DNA of 35,198 bases from an uncultured Burkholderiales bacterium (lineage in GTDB: Bacteria > Pseudomonadota > Gammaproteobacteria > Burkholderiales > Eutrophovitaceae). The stretch is taken from NCBI GenBank assembly GCA_951812315.1, contig CATOSA010000021.1:82705-117902 (forward strand). Reading direction: 5' to 3'. A program made the position numbers and the translations under genes. Shown piece by piece: positions 17,062 through 24,975 of this stretch (its first letter is position 1; every line of letters begins with the position of its first letter). The notes under the pieces are model-generated. The model searched no databases. It was not told where the DNA came from and was given only the letters and a program-made list of their open reading frames with translations.

Positions 17062-17138
17062 GCTTTCCTCCCTTTTCCGCTGCGGTGTTCTTTGACGCCG
17101 TTACCAAATAGTTCAGGTGGTCACAGTCTTGGTCCTCA

Positions 17139-17573
17139 TCATTCGCCAATCTGCTCGGGCACAGTGACCGCGACTTCCGAACCGATCAATACCGGTTCAC
17201 AATCGCAATCGGTCAATTTGTAGTGCCGCTTCATCCGGTCGCAACCCTGAGTGGCGATACGGATCGCCATTTCATCCTCGGCCACCGAATAGGGGAATCC
17301 GAACGCTTCGAAAACTGCATTGTCGAGATATGCGGTGTCCAGCCGCGCCCACGGAATGCAGGCAACACCTGCTTTTTGATCCGGCAAGCTGGCGTAATCA
17401 TATTTCCAATGCGTCATCGAACGGTAGAACGCCATACTCAGTCGCTGCGCTAGCGCGCTGCCGTTTGCGTAATCATCAGCGGCCGCGGCCGGCCGCGCAA
17501 GTGACAGCGCAACAATTGTCACGGCCAGAGCGATACACCCGTACGCGGCGCATTTTGACGAAAATCTCAACAT
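17139..17573 (-). CDS. Small exported protein of unknown function
   Basis: I do not recognise this 144-residue protein. It has a clear signal peptide (hydrophobic AAYGCIALAVTIVALSLA, cleavage near ARPAAA at residues 29-32) and a mature part of about 112 residues with Cys in GVACIP, TQGCDRM and LTDCDCEP, which could form disulfides in the periplasm. AGGAG lies 7 nt before the ATG. It is 77 bp upstream of the leuB-like gene on the same strand, so co-expression is plausible. Nothing in the sequence suggests an enzymatic role. Confidence 0.75.
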   Translation of the reverse strand: MLRFSSKCAAYGCIALAVTIVALSLARPAAAADDYANGSALAQRLSMAFYRSMTHWKYDYASLPDQKAGVACIPWARLDTAYLDNAVFEAFGFPYSVAEDEMAIRIATQGCDRMKRHYKLTDCDCEPVLIGSEVAVTVPEQIGE

Positions 17574-18017
17574 GGATTTCTCCTGTACAGGCAGCGTAGC
17601 CTTATTCGGCAGACAGTATCAGCGAATTGAACTCACTGACAGTTACTTTCCATTCTTGCCTGGTTGACAACAAACCAACGTTCTCACCTAGCGCGAAACA
17701 TCTACCGAAAGTATAAACACACTGTTCGTCCCGTCGTTAGCGCTCGGACCTGCGAACAAACCGTCGCTTCCCGATTCCTCGTGCGGGAAATGACGGTCTC
17801 GCCGTTCCTCTACCACGGCATGATCGTAACGGCTGTTGTCATGATCACCATCCCGGCCCTGGTCTTTTTCGCACTGATCCAGCGCCGGGCGAGACATCGA
17901 CTGACCGCGCATATGCTCCAGCGCACTCGCCCTGTGCGCATCCTCGATTACAGGATTGCCGTAGAATTCCGCTCGAACCCGGACTAAACGCAGTGCCGAA
18001 TAGAAGAGGAATTAGCG
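17574..18017. other. Divergent intergenic region
   Basis: This region lies between the minus-strand exported-protein gene and the plus-strand esterase. It must hold both promoters, but I could not place them with confidence. The only frame with any protein-like character is the low-confidence 65-residue frame at 17790-17987, listed separately. Confidence 0.45.
17790..17987 (+). CDS. Possible 65-residue single-span membrane protein
   Basis: I do not recognise this frame. From the ATG at 17790 it encodes a short N terminus, a hydrophobic helix (MIVTAVVMITIPALVFFALI) and then a very basic segment (QRRARHRLTAHMLQRTRPVR), a positive-inside topology. The ribosome-binding site is poor (GCGGGAA directly before the ATG). 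It ends 30 bp before the esterase start. It may be a chance frame. Confidence 0.25.
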   Translation: MTVSPFLYHGMIVTAVVMITIPALVFFALIQRRARHRLTAHMLQRTRPVRILDYRIAVEFRSNPD

Positions 18018-18962
18018 ATGAGCATAGACCCGCAGGTACAGGAAATTCTCAACAAGATGGCGGAACTCAATCTACCGCAAATGCAAACACTGTCAGTGGA
18101 AGCAGGTCGGGCACAGTTTCTTGCGATGGCGAAAGCGCGCGCCGTCGATCCGGTACCGGTAGACGCAGTAGAAGATATTCAGATTCCGGGACCAGGCGGC
18201 GACTTCCAGGCACTGGTATACACCCCCGAGAACGCCAGCGGTCCATTGCCGCTGCTGGTCTATTACCACGGTGGTGGTCACGTCATTGGAAGTCCCGAAA
18301 CACACGATCCTACAGCGCGCAACCTGTGCGCCGGCGCCCACTGCAAAGTCGTATCAGTGAATTATCGCAAAGGCCCGGAACACAAATTTCCGGCGGCCGT
18401 CGACGACGCGTTTGCGGCTCTACAGTGGTGCGCGGCGAACGCTTCAAGTCTTGGCGTCGATGCGTCGCGAATCGCCGTTGGCGGCGATAGTGCGGGCGGC
18501 AATCTGGCCGCAGTTACCGCACTGATGGCACGCGACGCCCGCGGACCCGCGCTGAGTTTCCAGTTACTGATCTATCCAGTGTCCGACTATCGTTGCAAAT
18601 CAGACTCCTACGAGCGATACAGCAAAGGTTACGGACTTCTCGAAGCGGAGACAATGTCCTGGTTCCAGAACCACTATCTGAATTCGCCGGAAGATGCGGA
18701 CGACTGGCGCGCATCGCCGCTACTCGCTCAGGATCTGTCCGGACTCCCGCCCGCAAAGGTCATGACGGCCCAATACGATGTATTGCACGACGATGGCGTT
18801 GCACTCGCCGAAGCGCTGGATGCCGCGGGAAACACGGTTAGCCACGAAGATTACCCCGGAATGATCCATGGCTTTTTTGGCTTTATCCCTATCGTCGACA
18901 GCGCGGTGAGCGCCCAAAACAGCGCAATTGCTGCGCTCAAGAACGCCTTTGGAACGGGTTGA
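18018..18962 (+). CDS. Alpha/beta hydrolase, hormone-sensitive lipase (HSL) family
   Basis: This 314-residue carboxylesterase of family IV hydrolyses short to medium acyl esters. The oxyanion-hole motif is YYHGGGHVIG (His-Gly-Gly-Gly), the nucleophile elbow is GDSAGG with Ser158, the acid is likely the Asp in QYDVLHDDG, and the His is in GMIHGFFGF. The length and the N-terminal cap helices (LNKMAELNLPQMQTLSVEAGR) fit the family. AGAGGAA precedes the ATG. There is no signal peptide, so it is cytosolic. It is probably followed by a terminator at 18983-19009, so it may be monocistronic. Confidence 0.93.
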   Translation: MSIDPQVQEILNKMAELNLPQMQTLSVEAGRAQFLAMAKARAVDPVPVDAVEDIQIPGPGGDFQALVYTPENASGPLPLLVYYHGGGHVIGSPETHDPTARNLCAGAHCKVVSVNYRKGPEHKFPAAVDDAFAALQWCAANASSLGVDASRIAVGGDSAGGNLAAVTALMARDARGPALSFQLLIYPVSDYRCKSDSYERYSKGYGLLEAETMSWFQNHYLNSPEDADDWRASPLLAQDLSGLPPAKVMTAQYDVLHDDGVALAEALDAAGNTVSHEDYPGMIHGFFGFIPIVDSAVSAQNSAIAALKNAFGTG

Positions 18963-18982
18963 ATTTCTTGCGTATGTGTCCG

Positions 18983-19009
18983 GTCGCTGTCACGCAAGCG
19001 TGAAGCGAC
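18983..19009 (+). terminator. Rho-independent-like hairpin after the esterase
   Basis: An 11-bp stem with one bulged G (GTCGCT-G-TCACG / CGTGAAGCGAC) and a CAAG loop begins 21 bp after the esterase stop and is followed by AAGAACATTTT. The U-run is short and displaced, so the terminator call is moderate. Confidence 0.5.
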
Positions 19010-19119
19010 AAGAACATTTTGCGGTTAGACTATTAACCACACGTGCAGCCAGACGTTATTGTGCATCGCAGTATCGCTTTCTTGCATTTGTATAAAACCA
19101 TAAACAGGTGGAGGATGAA

Positions 19120-20187
19120 ATGAATCAACTCAAACGAATTGCTATCACGGCTTCAACCGGGTTAGCGCTGGTTATTGGCGCAACAACCGTACAAGCTGAG
19201 TGTAGCGACAAGAACTGGAAAGATTGCGCAGGCAAGCCCTGGGTAGACGGGAACAACATGGAAACCCCGCTGGGGTCCAAATGGTGGCCGAATCCGTTGT
19301 GGGGCGCCGGTGACGAGGCAGGCTCGACCAACTGGTACACCAAACCAGAGGTCGTCATGCGTGCTACCAGTGTCATCAAGAGCGGCAAGGTGTACAAGCT
19401 CGGGCATCCCTACACCGCGACCATGCCGCTGTTCGGTTCACGCAAGTTCAGCCTGCGAATTCCCGGTACGCCAACGGGTGGCGCCTTCGGGGCCAACAAA
19501 GTCATGTGGAATGACGAGTTCCTGGCTACCGAGGTCGGGCAAGTGGGAACGCAGTTTGACGGTCTCGGTCACATCGGCGTGCAGGTCGGAGCCGACGGCG
19601 ACAAGAAAGAAATGCGCTGGTACAACGGATTCTCCGCTGCGGATATGGGCAACCCATACGGCTTGAACAAGCTGGGTACCGAGAAACTGCATCCCATCTT
19701 CGCCAGAGGCATTCTGCTGGACATCGCCGGAGCACGTGGCGTTGAATCCATGAAAGCAGGTGAAGTGATCACAATGGCAGACGTCAAGAACGCCCTGCGT
19801 CGTCAGCGCATGTCCTCATTCGAATTCAAGGAAGGCGACGCCATCATATTTCGCACTGGATGGGAAAAACATTGGGGCGATGCTGCAACCTATAACAATG
19901 GCTGCCCAGGCATTGGCATGGAAGTAGCGCGTTGGATCGCAGAAGACGTAAAAGCGGGTGTCACCGGTGGTGATACCTGGCCGGTAGACGCGGTACCAAA
20001 CCCGGATCTGGCGTGTGCCTTCTGCGTACACACGTTCCTGCAAACGCGTCATGGCATCGTCAATCAGGAGAACATGAAACTCTCCGAACTGGCGAAGGAT
20101 GGCGTTTACGTATTTGCGTACATGTACAGCCCGGCCCCTGTCGCGGGTGCGACTGGTTCGATGGGCGCACCAGTCGCCATTCGCTAA
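19120..20187 (+). CDS. Exported cyclase-family (KynB-like) metal-dependent hydrolase
   Basis: This is a member of the cyclase family (Pfam Cyclase), which contains bacterial arylformamidases. I chose the ATG at 19120 because GGAGG sits at the right distance; the GTG at 19108 overlaps that site. The product has 355 residues with a signal peptide (RIAITASTGLALVIGATTVQA, cleavage before EC). The metal-site motif, normally HxGTHxDxxxH, reads VGTQFDGLGH (residues 142-151): the His after GT is Gln145, while Asp147 and His151 remain. ARGILLDIAGARG, EGDAIIFRTGW and a C-terminal SMGAPVAIR also match the family. Export is unusual for formamidases. Possible roles are a periplasmic amide or lactone hydrolase or a binding protein. 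The substrate is unknown. Confidence 0.85.
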   Translation: MNQLKRIAITASTGLALVIGATTVQAECSDKNWKDCAGKPWVDGNNMETPLGSKWWPNPLWGAGDEAGSTNWYTKPEVVMRATSVIKSGKVYKLGHPYTATMPLFGSRKFSLRIPGTPTGGAFGANKVMWNDEFLATEVGQVGTQFDGLGHIGVQVGADGDKKEMRWYNGFSAADMGNPYGLNKLGTEKLHPIFARGILLDIAGARGVESMKAGEVITMADVKNALRRQRMSSFEFKEGDAIIFRTGWEKHWGDAATYNNGCPGIGMEVARWIAEDVKAGVTGGDTWPVDAVPNPDLACAFCVHTFLQTRHGIVNQENMKLSELAKDGVYVFAYMYSPAPVAGATGSMGAPVAIR

Positions 20188-20230
20188 CGGCTAACGCTTA
20201 GCGCGCGGTCCCACCAACAATCTGCATTTG

Positions 20231-20254
20231 TAGGGGCGCGTTCACGCGCCACCC
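20231..20254. repeat. REP-like palindrome
   Basis: TAGGGGCGCGTTCACGCGCC contains a perfect 6-bp stem (GGCGCG / CGCGCC) with a TTCA loop, preceded by TAG. This layout resembles REP palindromes common in pseudomonads and relatives. It lies between two convergent genes, the usual location. No second copy was seen in the window. Confidence 0.4.
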
Positions 20255-20267
20255 ATGACCGCTTAGC

Positions 20268-21107
20268 TCACGATTTCGCTGCTACCGATTTCACTGCCAC
20301 GGCGACTATCGCCGGTGCCGGCACTTCGTAAGCATCACCACTCTTGTAACCGGCAACGGTGTTTCGCACTGCCTGCTTGATTGCTTCTCTCGCAGACGGG
20401 CTTTGTGCGCGAAGCGTCGCGCGGGCTCGCACGCTTCCTTCTGCGATCACATTGAAAACCTCGTCAGGATCGGATACCCGCCAGACCTGCTTCACCTGAC
20501 GAAAAGACGGCGAGTCAAAGCCGGCACGCTCCAGTGCCCTGGCACTGACTTCGGGATCACTGAACAGAAAGAAGTTCGGCCCTGCCGGAAGACCAACGTC
20601 CATGGATCCATGGGCGCTAACAGCTTCGTATATGACCCCGAAAGCGACCGCGCGTTCGGGTACGTCCCACACGCTAAATGCGAGCCGGCCACCGGGCTTG
20701 AGCACCCGGCACGCCTCGCGAAGTGCAGCATCCGGGTCAGGGAGATGGCACATGCCAAATCCGTTCACCACAAAGTCAAACGTATCCGGTTCAAACGGCA
20801 GCGACTCCGCGTCCGCCTGCTCGAAACGCACCGAAGGATATTTTTCGCGTGCCGCTCGAACCTGCGCAGCGGAAAAATCAATCCCTATCGCATCAGCACC
20901 TCGCTCAGCGGCAGCACCAGCGATATAGCCCGGGCCCGTCGCGACGTCCAGACAACGCGAACCGGCACGCAATTGCACGGCATCGAGCAACGAATCAATC
21001 GATTGCACGGTCATGCGGGCGAGATGATCCTGATACGTCGTGACCACGCGCGACTCTTCCCAACCGGCTAGCTCGAACTCCCGGAATGTTTGATCACTGT
21101 TTGCCAA
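20268..21107 (-). CDS. Class I SAM-dependent methyltransferase
   Basis: This 279-residue protein has the Rossmann-type methyltransferase fold (Methyltransf_11 / UbiE-like). Motif I is LDVATGPGYIAG, the acidic end of strand 2 is AIGIDFS, motif II region is FEQADAESLPFEPDTFDFVV, and the post-motif VLKPGGRLAFSVWD is typical. The start codon is TTG, with GGGAGGA 4 nt upstream. It lies 98 bp downstream of the acyl-CoA dehydrogenase pair on the same strand and may be the third gene of that operon. The methyl acceptor is not deducible; UbiE/COQ5-like quinone or small-molecule acceptors are possible. Confidence 0.88.
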   Translation of the reverse strand: MANSDQTFREFELAGWEESRVVTTYQDHLARMTVQSIDSLLDAVQLRAGSRCLDVATGPGYIAGAAAERGADAIGIDFSAAQVRAAREKYPSVRFEQADAESLPFEPDTFDFVVNGFGMCHLPDPDAALREACRVLKPGGRLAFSVWDVPERAVAFGVIYEAVSAHGSMDVGLPAGPNFFLFSDPEVSARALERAGFDSPSFRQVKQVWRVSDPDEVFNVIAEGSVRARATLRAQSPSAREAIKQAVRNTVAGYKSGDAYEVPAPAIVAVAVKSVAAKS

Positions 21108-21205
21108 TGAATCCTCCCTGGCTCAGATTTCGCAGCGATGATCGCGTCTGTGAACGATCATCTGGAAACAGCGCTATCGGAAACGATGTCTGCACGCAAT
21201 CAGAC

Positions 21206-22414
21206 TCAGGTGCCGGTCGGAACTTCGTTGAATGGAATGCCTTTATCCATCCGCGGTTCCTGAGGTAATCCAAGTACACGCTCGGCAAGTATGTTCATCA
21301 TGATCTCGTCCGTGCCCCCGGCGATGCGATGGCCCGGCGCACTCATATATGTCATTTGAATAAGGCCATCCATTTCCGCCAGCTCGGGATCCGATATTGC
21401 GCCGGCCATCTCCAGCAAATCGACGCAAAACGATGCCATGTCCTGCGTCTTGGCAGCGCCAACAGCCTTCCCTATGGAGTGTTCGGGACCGGGGATCTCG
21501 CCGCGCGATAGCGCGGTAAGCGTACGGTAGCCGGTGAACTTCAACCCCGATTCCTGCACGTACCAGTTAGCTAGCTTCGCGCGAACCGCCGGATCTTCGA
21601 TCGCCGGCTTGCCGTCGATGCGGATGCGCCGTGCAAGTTTGCAGGCGACATCGAAATTCACGTTTGCATAACCCGCACCGATGGTTGCGCGCTCATTCAT
21701 CAGCGTCGTCAACGCAACCTGCCAGCCCTGACCAACCTCGCCGAGTCGTTGCGCGCCGGGAATGCGCACGTCGCTGAAGTAGACTTCGTTGAAGTTCGAG
21801 TCTCCCGAGATCTGCTTGATTGGTCTGACCTCGACGCCGGGTGATTTCATGTCCAGAAAGAAATAGGTCAATCCCTTGTGCTTGGCAACTGTCGGGTCAG
21901 AACGCGTAACCAGAATTCCATAGTCGCTGTAATGCGCACCGGAGGTCCAGATTTTCTGGCCATTGATAACCCAGTCGTCCCCGCCGCGTTCAGACCGGGT
22001 GCGCAGCGATGCAAGGTCCGAACCGCTGGAGGGTTCGCTGAACAACTGACACCAGATCTGTTCGCCGCTGGCCATCGGCGGTAGCAATCGCGCTTTCGCT
22101 TCGTCGCTCGCGTAGGTCATCAATGTCGGCGCCGCCATGCCCTGGCCAATCGTGAAAATATTCATCGGCGTATCGAACCTGGCTTCTTCCTGGTGAAGGA
22201 TCACCTGTTCGATAGCTGATGCGCCACGACCGCCATACTCCTTCGGCCAGCGGATACATGCCCATCCGCCATCGAACTTGCGCTTTTGCCAGAATTTGGC
22301 ACTGGTAACGTAGTCCATGCCGGCCAGTTCCTGTTCACTAGGCACGTTGTCAGACAGCCAGGCGCGCGCTTCTTCGCGAAATGTTGCTTCGGCCGCGGTA
22401 TCGTTAAAGTCCAT
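21206..22414 (-). CDS. Acyl-CoA dehydrogenase (402 residues, larger subunit of a pair)
   Basis: This flavoenzyme introduces an alpha,beta double bond into an acyl-CoA. The ATG at 22414 is preceded by GGGAG. Family motifs are WPKEYGGRGAS, the FAD/substrate segment CQLFSEPSSGSDLASLRTR, INGQKIWTSGAHYSDY, the beta-domain region VEVRPIKQISGDSNFNEVYF, and the C-terminal APGHRIAGGTDEIMMNILAERVLGLP, which binds FAD. The gene follows the 379-residue homologue by 25 bp. Paired, unequal ACAD genes encode alpha2beta2 heterotetramers in mycobacterial steroid catabolism (FadE28-FadE29 and others), and the same arrangement is likely here. The substrate may be a bulky or branched acyl-CoA (inference). Confidence 0.93.
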   Translation of the reverse strand: MDFNDTAAEATFREEARAWLSDNVPSEQELAGMDYVTSAKFWQKRKFDGGWACIRWPKEYGGRGASAIEQVILHQEEARFDTPMNIFTIGQGMAAPTLMTYASDEAKARLLPPMASGEQIWCQLFSEPSSGSDLASLRTRSERGGDDWVINGQKIWTSGAHYSDYGILVTRSDPTVAKHKGLTYFFLDMKSPGVEVRPIKQISGDSNFNEVYFSDVRIPGAQRLGEVGQGWQVALTTLMNERATIGAGYANVNFDVACKLARRIRIDGKPAIEDPAVRAKLANWYVQESGLKFTGYRTLTALSRGEIPGPEHSIGKAVGAAKTQDMASFCVDLLEMAGAISDPELAEMDGLIQMTYMSAPGHRIAGGTDEIMMNILAERVLGLPQEPRMDKGIPFNEVPTGT

Positions 22415-22439
22415 ATTCGTCTCCCAATTCGTTGTGCGC

Positions 22440-23579
22440 TCAGGCTGCGTCGCGCCGTTCAACGGCGTGCATCAACCGGTCCTGCCAGAATGCCTCGCTG
22501 CCAATGTTTACCGACAACAATTTTGCGCGCCGGTAGTAGAACTGGCAGTCAAACTCCCAGGTGAAACCCATGCCACCGTGGGTCTGGATGTTTTCCTTTG
22601 CCGCAAAGTTACAGGCCTGAATCGCTGCGACCCTTGCGGTGGCTGCAGCGAGCGGAAGCTCCTCTGAATCAGCATTCAGTGCCCAGGCACCGTAGTAACA
22701 ATTGGAGCGGGCCAGCGTGTTCTTGATGTAGGCATTTGCGAGCTTGTGTTTGATCGCCTGATAGGAGGCGATCGCCCGTCCAAACGCGTAGCGGCCGAGA
22801 GCGTACTCCTTAGCCATCTCGAGCGCCGCATCCGCACCGCCCACTTGCTCCCAGGCGAAAAGAACCGCTGCGCGATCGAGCAGGCGCTCGGTCAACCTCC
22901 AACCTTCACCCGCATTTCCGAGGCGTTGCGCGGCCGCACCCTTGAACTCGATCTGTGCGTGCGAACGGGTCGGATCAAAGGTCTCGATCGGCTTGCGCGC
23001 AACACCTGGTTGATCGAGTTCCACCAGATACCAGTTGGCGCCGTCGCCCGGCGCGCTGGCGTCCGATGCCGCGACCACAACGGCGAAATCGGCCACGTCG
23101 CCGTCGGCGACCGCTATCTTGCTGCCTGTTAGCGCAGTTTCGGCAGAGTTATCGGAGGCACACGTCTTGAGGTAATCGACGCTCGGGCGGCCAGCCGTTT
23201 CAGCGAGCGCAAACGCGCCAATCGCTTCACCACTTGCCAGTTTCGGCAACCAGGACTCCTTTTGATCCTTGCTACCCGCCATGAGCAACGCTTCGGTCGC
23301 AAGGTAGACCGAAGAAGAAAACGGTATTGGTGCAGCCACGCGACCGAGTTCTTCAGCAATGACGCACAATTCGACGTAGGACAGGCCAAGACCACCAAAT
23401 TCCTCCGGAATACACGCCGCCGTCCAACCCATCTCTCCGACGCCGGTCCAAAGCTTGGCGTCATAAGCCGCATCGCCCTCCAGAATTGTACGCACCGCGG
23501 CTGGCGGGCAATTGTCAGCGAGATACCTCGACGCCTGCTCACGCAACAGTTTCTGATCGTCTGAAAATTCAAAGTTCAT
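22440..23579 (-). CDS. Acyl-CoA dehydrogenase (379 residues, smaller subunit of a pair)
   Basis: This is the first gene of the ACAD pair. AGGGAGGAA precedes the ATG. The N-terminal part has FSDDQKLLREQASRYLADN and MGWTAACIPEEFGGLGLSYVE, the middle the FALAETAGRPSV region, and the C-terminal helices YALGRYAFGRAIASYQAIKH and IQTHGGMGFTWEFDCQFYYR. In this subclass the Glu of the GFTWE motif is a candidate catalytic base. The substrate/FAD loop lacks the usual (E)PxAGSD motif (ETAGRPSVD instead), which fits a subunit that works only as part of a heteromer. Its stop lies 25 bp before the start of the larger partner. Confidence 0.92.
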   Translation of the reverse strand: MNFEFSDDQKLLREQASRYLADNCPPAAVRTILEGDAAYDAKLWTGVGEMGWTAACIPEEFGGLGLSYVELCVIAEELGRVAAPIPFSSSVYLATEALLMAGSKDQKESWLPKLASGEAIGAFALAETAGRPSVDYLKTCASDNSAETALTGSKIAVADGDVADFAVVVAASDASAPGDGANWYLVELDQPGVARKPIETFDPTRSHAQIEFKGAAAQRLGNAGEGWRLTERLLDRAAVLFAWEQVGGADAALEMAKEYALGRYAFGRAIASYQAIKHKLANAYIKNTLARSNCYYGAWALNADSEELPLAAATARVAAIQACNFAAKENIQTHGGMGFTWEFDCQFYYRRAKLLSVNIGSEAFWQDRLMHAVERRDAA

Positions 23580-23774
23580 GCGCTTCCTCCCTATCCAGGC
23601 CCGGAAATCCAGACGACGGGCCAGACATTATTCACACCTGCAGTATAACGAACCGCGACCAACTACTCGTCAACTGAATGAGCCTGCGATTTTTACTGGC
23701 TTTGCAATTGAATGGCGTCACACGTACACGCAGTAAAGGCGATTGGCGCACATCCACCCGCTCGGCGCCGCTAA

Positions 23775-24805
23775 TCAGCGGATGCGCAAACGATGTAGCG
23801 TGATTTCCGGCGGGCAGTTGAACCGCGCGTCCACCAACGAAACGCCCGAACCGGCGGAGGTGTATCCATAGAGGCCATGATACTTCCAGGATCCTTTGCA
23901 ATAGCGCCGGGGACATGATGCGTTCAGCACCAGGGGAACGCCTCCAGGCAGACAGATCTGCCCACCGTGCGTGTGACTGCAGAGCATGACAGCAAAACCG
24001 GCGTGCGCAGCATGTCTGTAGATTTCAGGAGAGTGAGCGAGTAACACTGACACGGCGTCGGGCGGGATGCCTTCTACCGCCTTCTCCATGTTGTCGGTGC
24101 GAAAGTAGTGCGGGTCATCGATACCAGCCAGATGGATAGTGTCGCCACCACGATCGAGTACGACAGACTCGTTGAGAAGTACCCGCACACCAGCGGCCTC
24201 CAATCCAGGAACCATGCGTAAACTGTCGTGATTGCCCAGAACTGCATACACCGGTTTGTTCAGGTTCGGCAGCACAGATTGAAGAGCATTGATGGCCGGC
24301 TCGAACCGGCCGCGGGTCTTTGCCCGGAAATCTCCCGTGATAACCACAATGTCATAATCGACATTACGCAGCCGGTCGATCAACGCACGCGGGAAATCCT
24401 CGTGTGCATCGAGATGCAAATCACTAAGATGCAGCAGCGTGTAGCCGCCGGAAGCCCGGCGATTGTGATGACATTCTCGCGCAATGCAATATTGAGTGCA
24501 TTACGCCGACCACGACCCCACAGACCGACAACCTTCAGAACCGTTCGAATGATGCTATCCGCGAACGGCAGGTTTTCAATGTGGAAAAAGTTTCGCCCCT
24601 GCCCGAAAACCTGGCTTTCAGCGGCATCCTCTATACCAAGGCGCTGGCGCAGATAAAAACGGTTCACCCGAGTTGCCAGGGCCTCGTCTTCCTGTCTCGT
24701 TCGGACTGCGTCGGTCACGCTGAAAGGAGTATTGAAGCTGATGGTTGGTGGCAGGAAGTGGGCATCATTATAGTGGCTACCATTGGAACTCTGCGAAGAA
24801 AACAA
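23775..24805 (-). pseudogene. Metallophosphoesterase (YkuE/calcineurin-like), one frameshift
   Basis: The upstream frame (from a TTG at 24805) encodes GLWGRGRRNALNIALRENVI and TIAGLPA. The frame shifts by a one-base loss near 24443-24452. The other frame then supplies GYTLLHLSDLHLDAHEDFPR, VITGDFRAKTRGRFEPAI, AVLGNHDS, SVLLAHSPE and CSHTHGGQICLPGG. Together these give all five metal-binding motifs of a two-metal phosphoesterase (DxH, GD, GNHD, H, HxH). The rebuilt protein would be about 343 residues, near the size of soluble YkuE-like relatives. As it stands, the longer C-terminal frame lacks the first metal ligands and would be inactive. The shift is in a CCGGCGG run and may be a sequencing error. 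Confidence 0.82.
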
Positions 24806-24975
24806 AGACCGATGTCAGTCCAACCCCGTTGCAACGGACGAACTCTGGCACTCCCGTGTTATGCGATTGATTGATAAAACGATTCACGATCAGGTGGTAT
24901 GGTCTTGCAATCGTTGTCAATGCCCAAATCCTTCTACTCGAAGCGGGCTCTACACTCACGCATTCAGGAGAAAAC

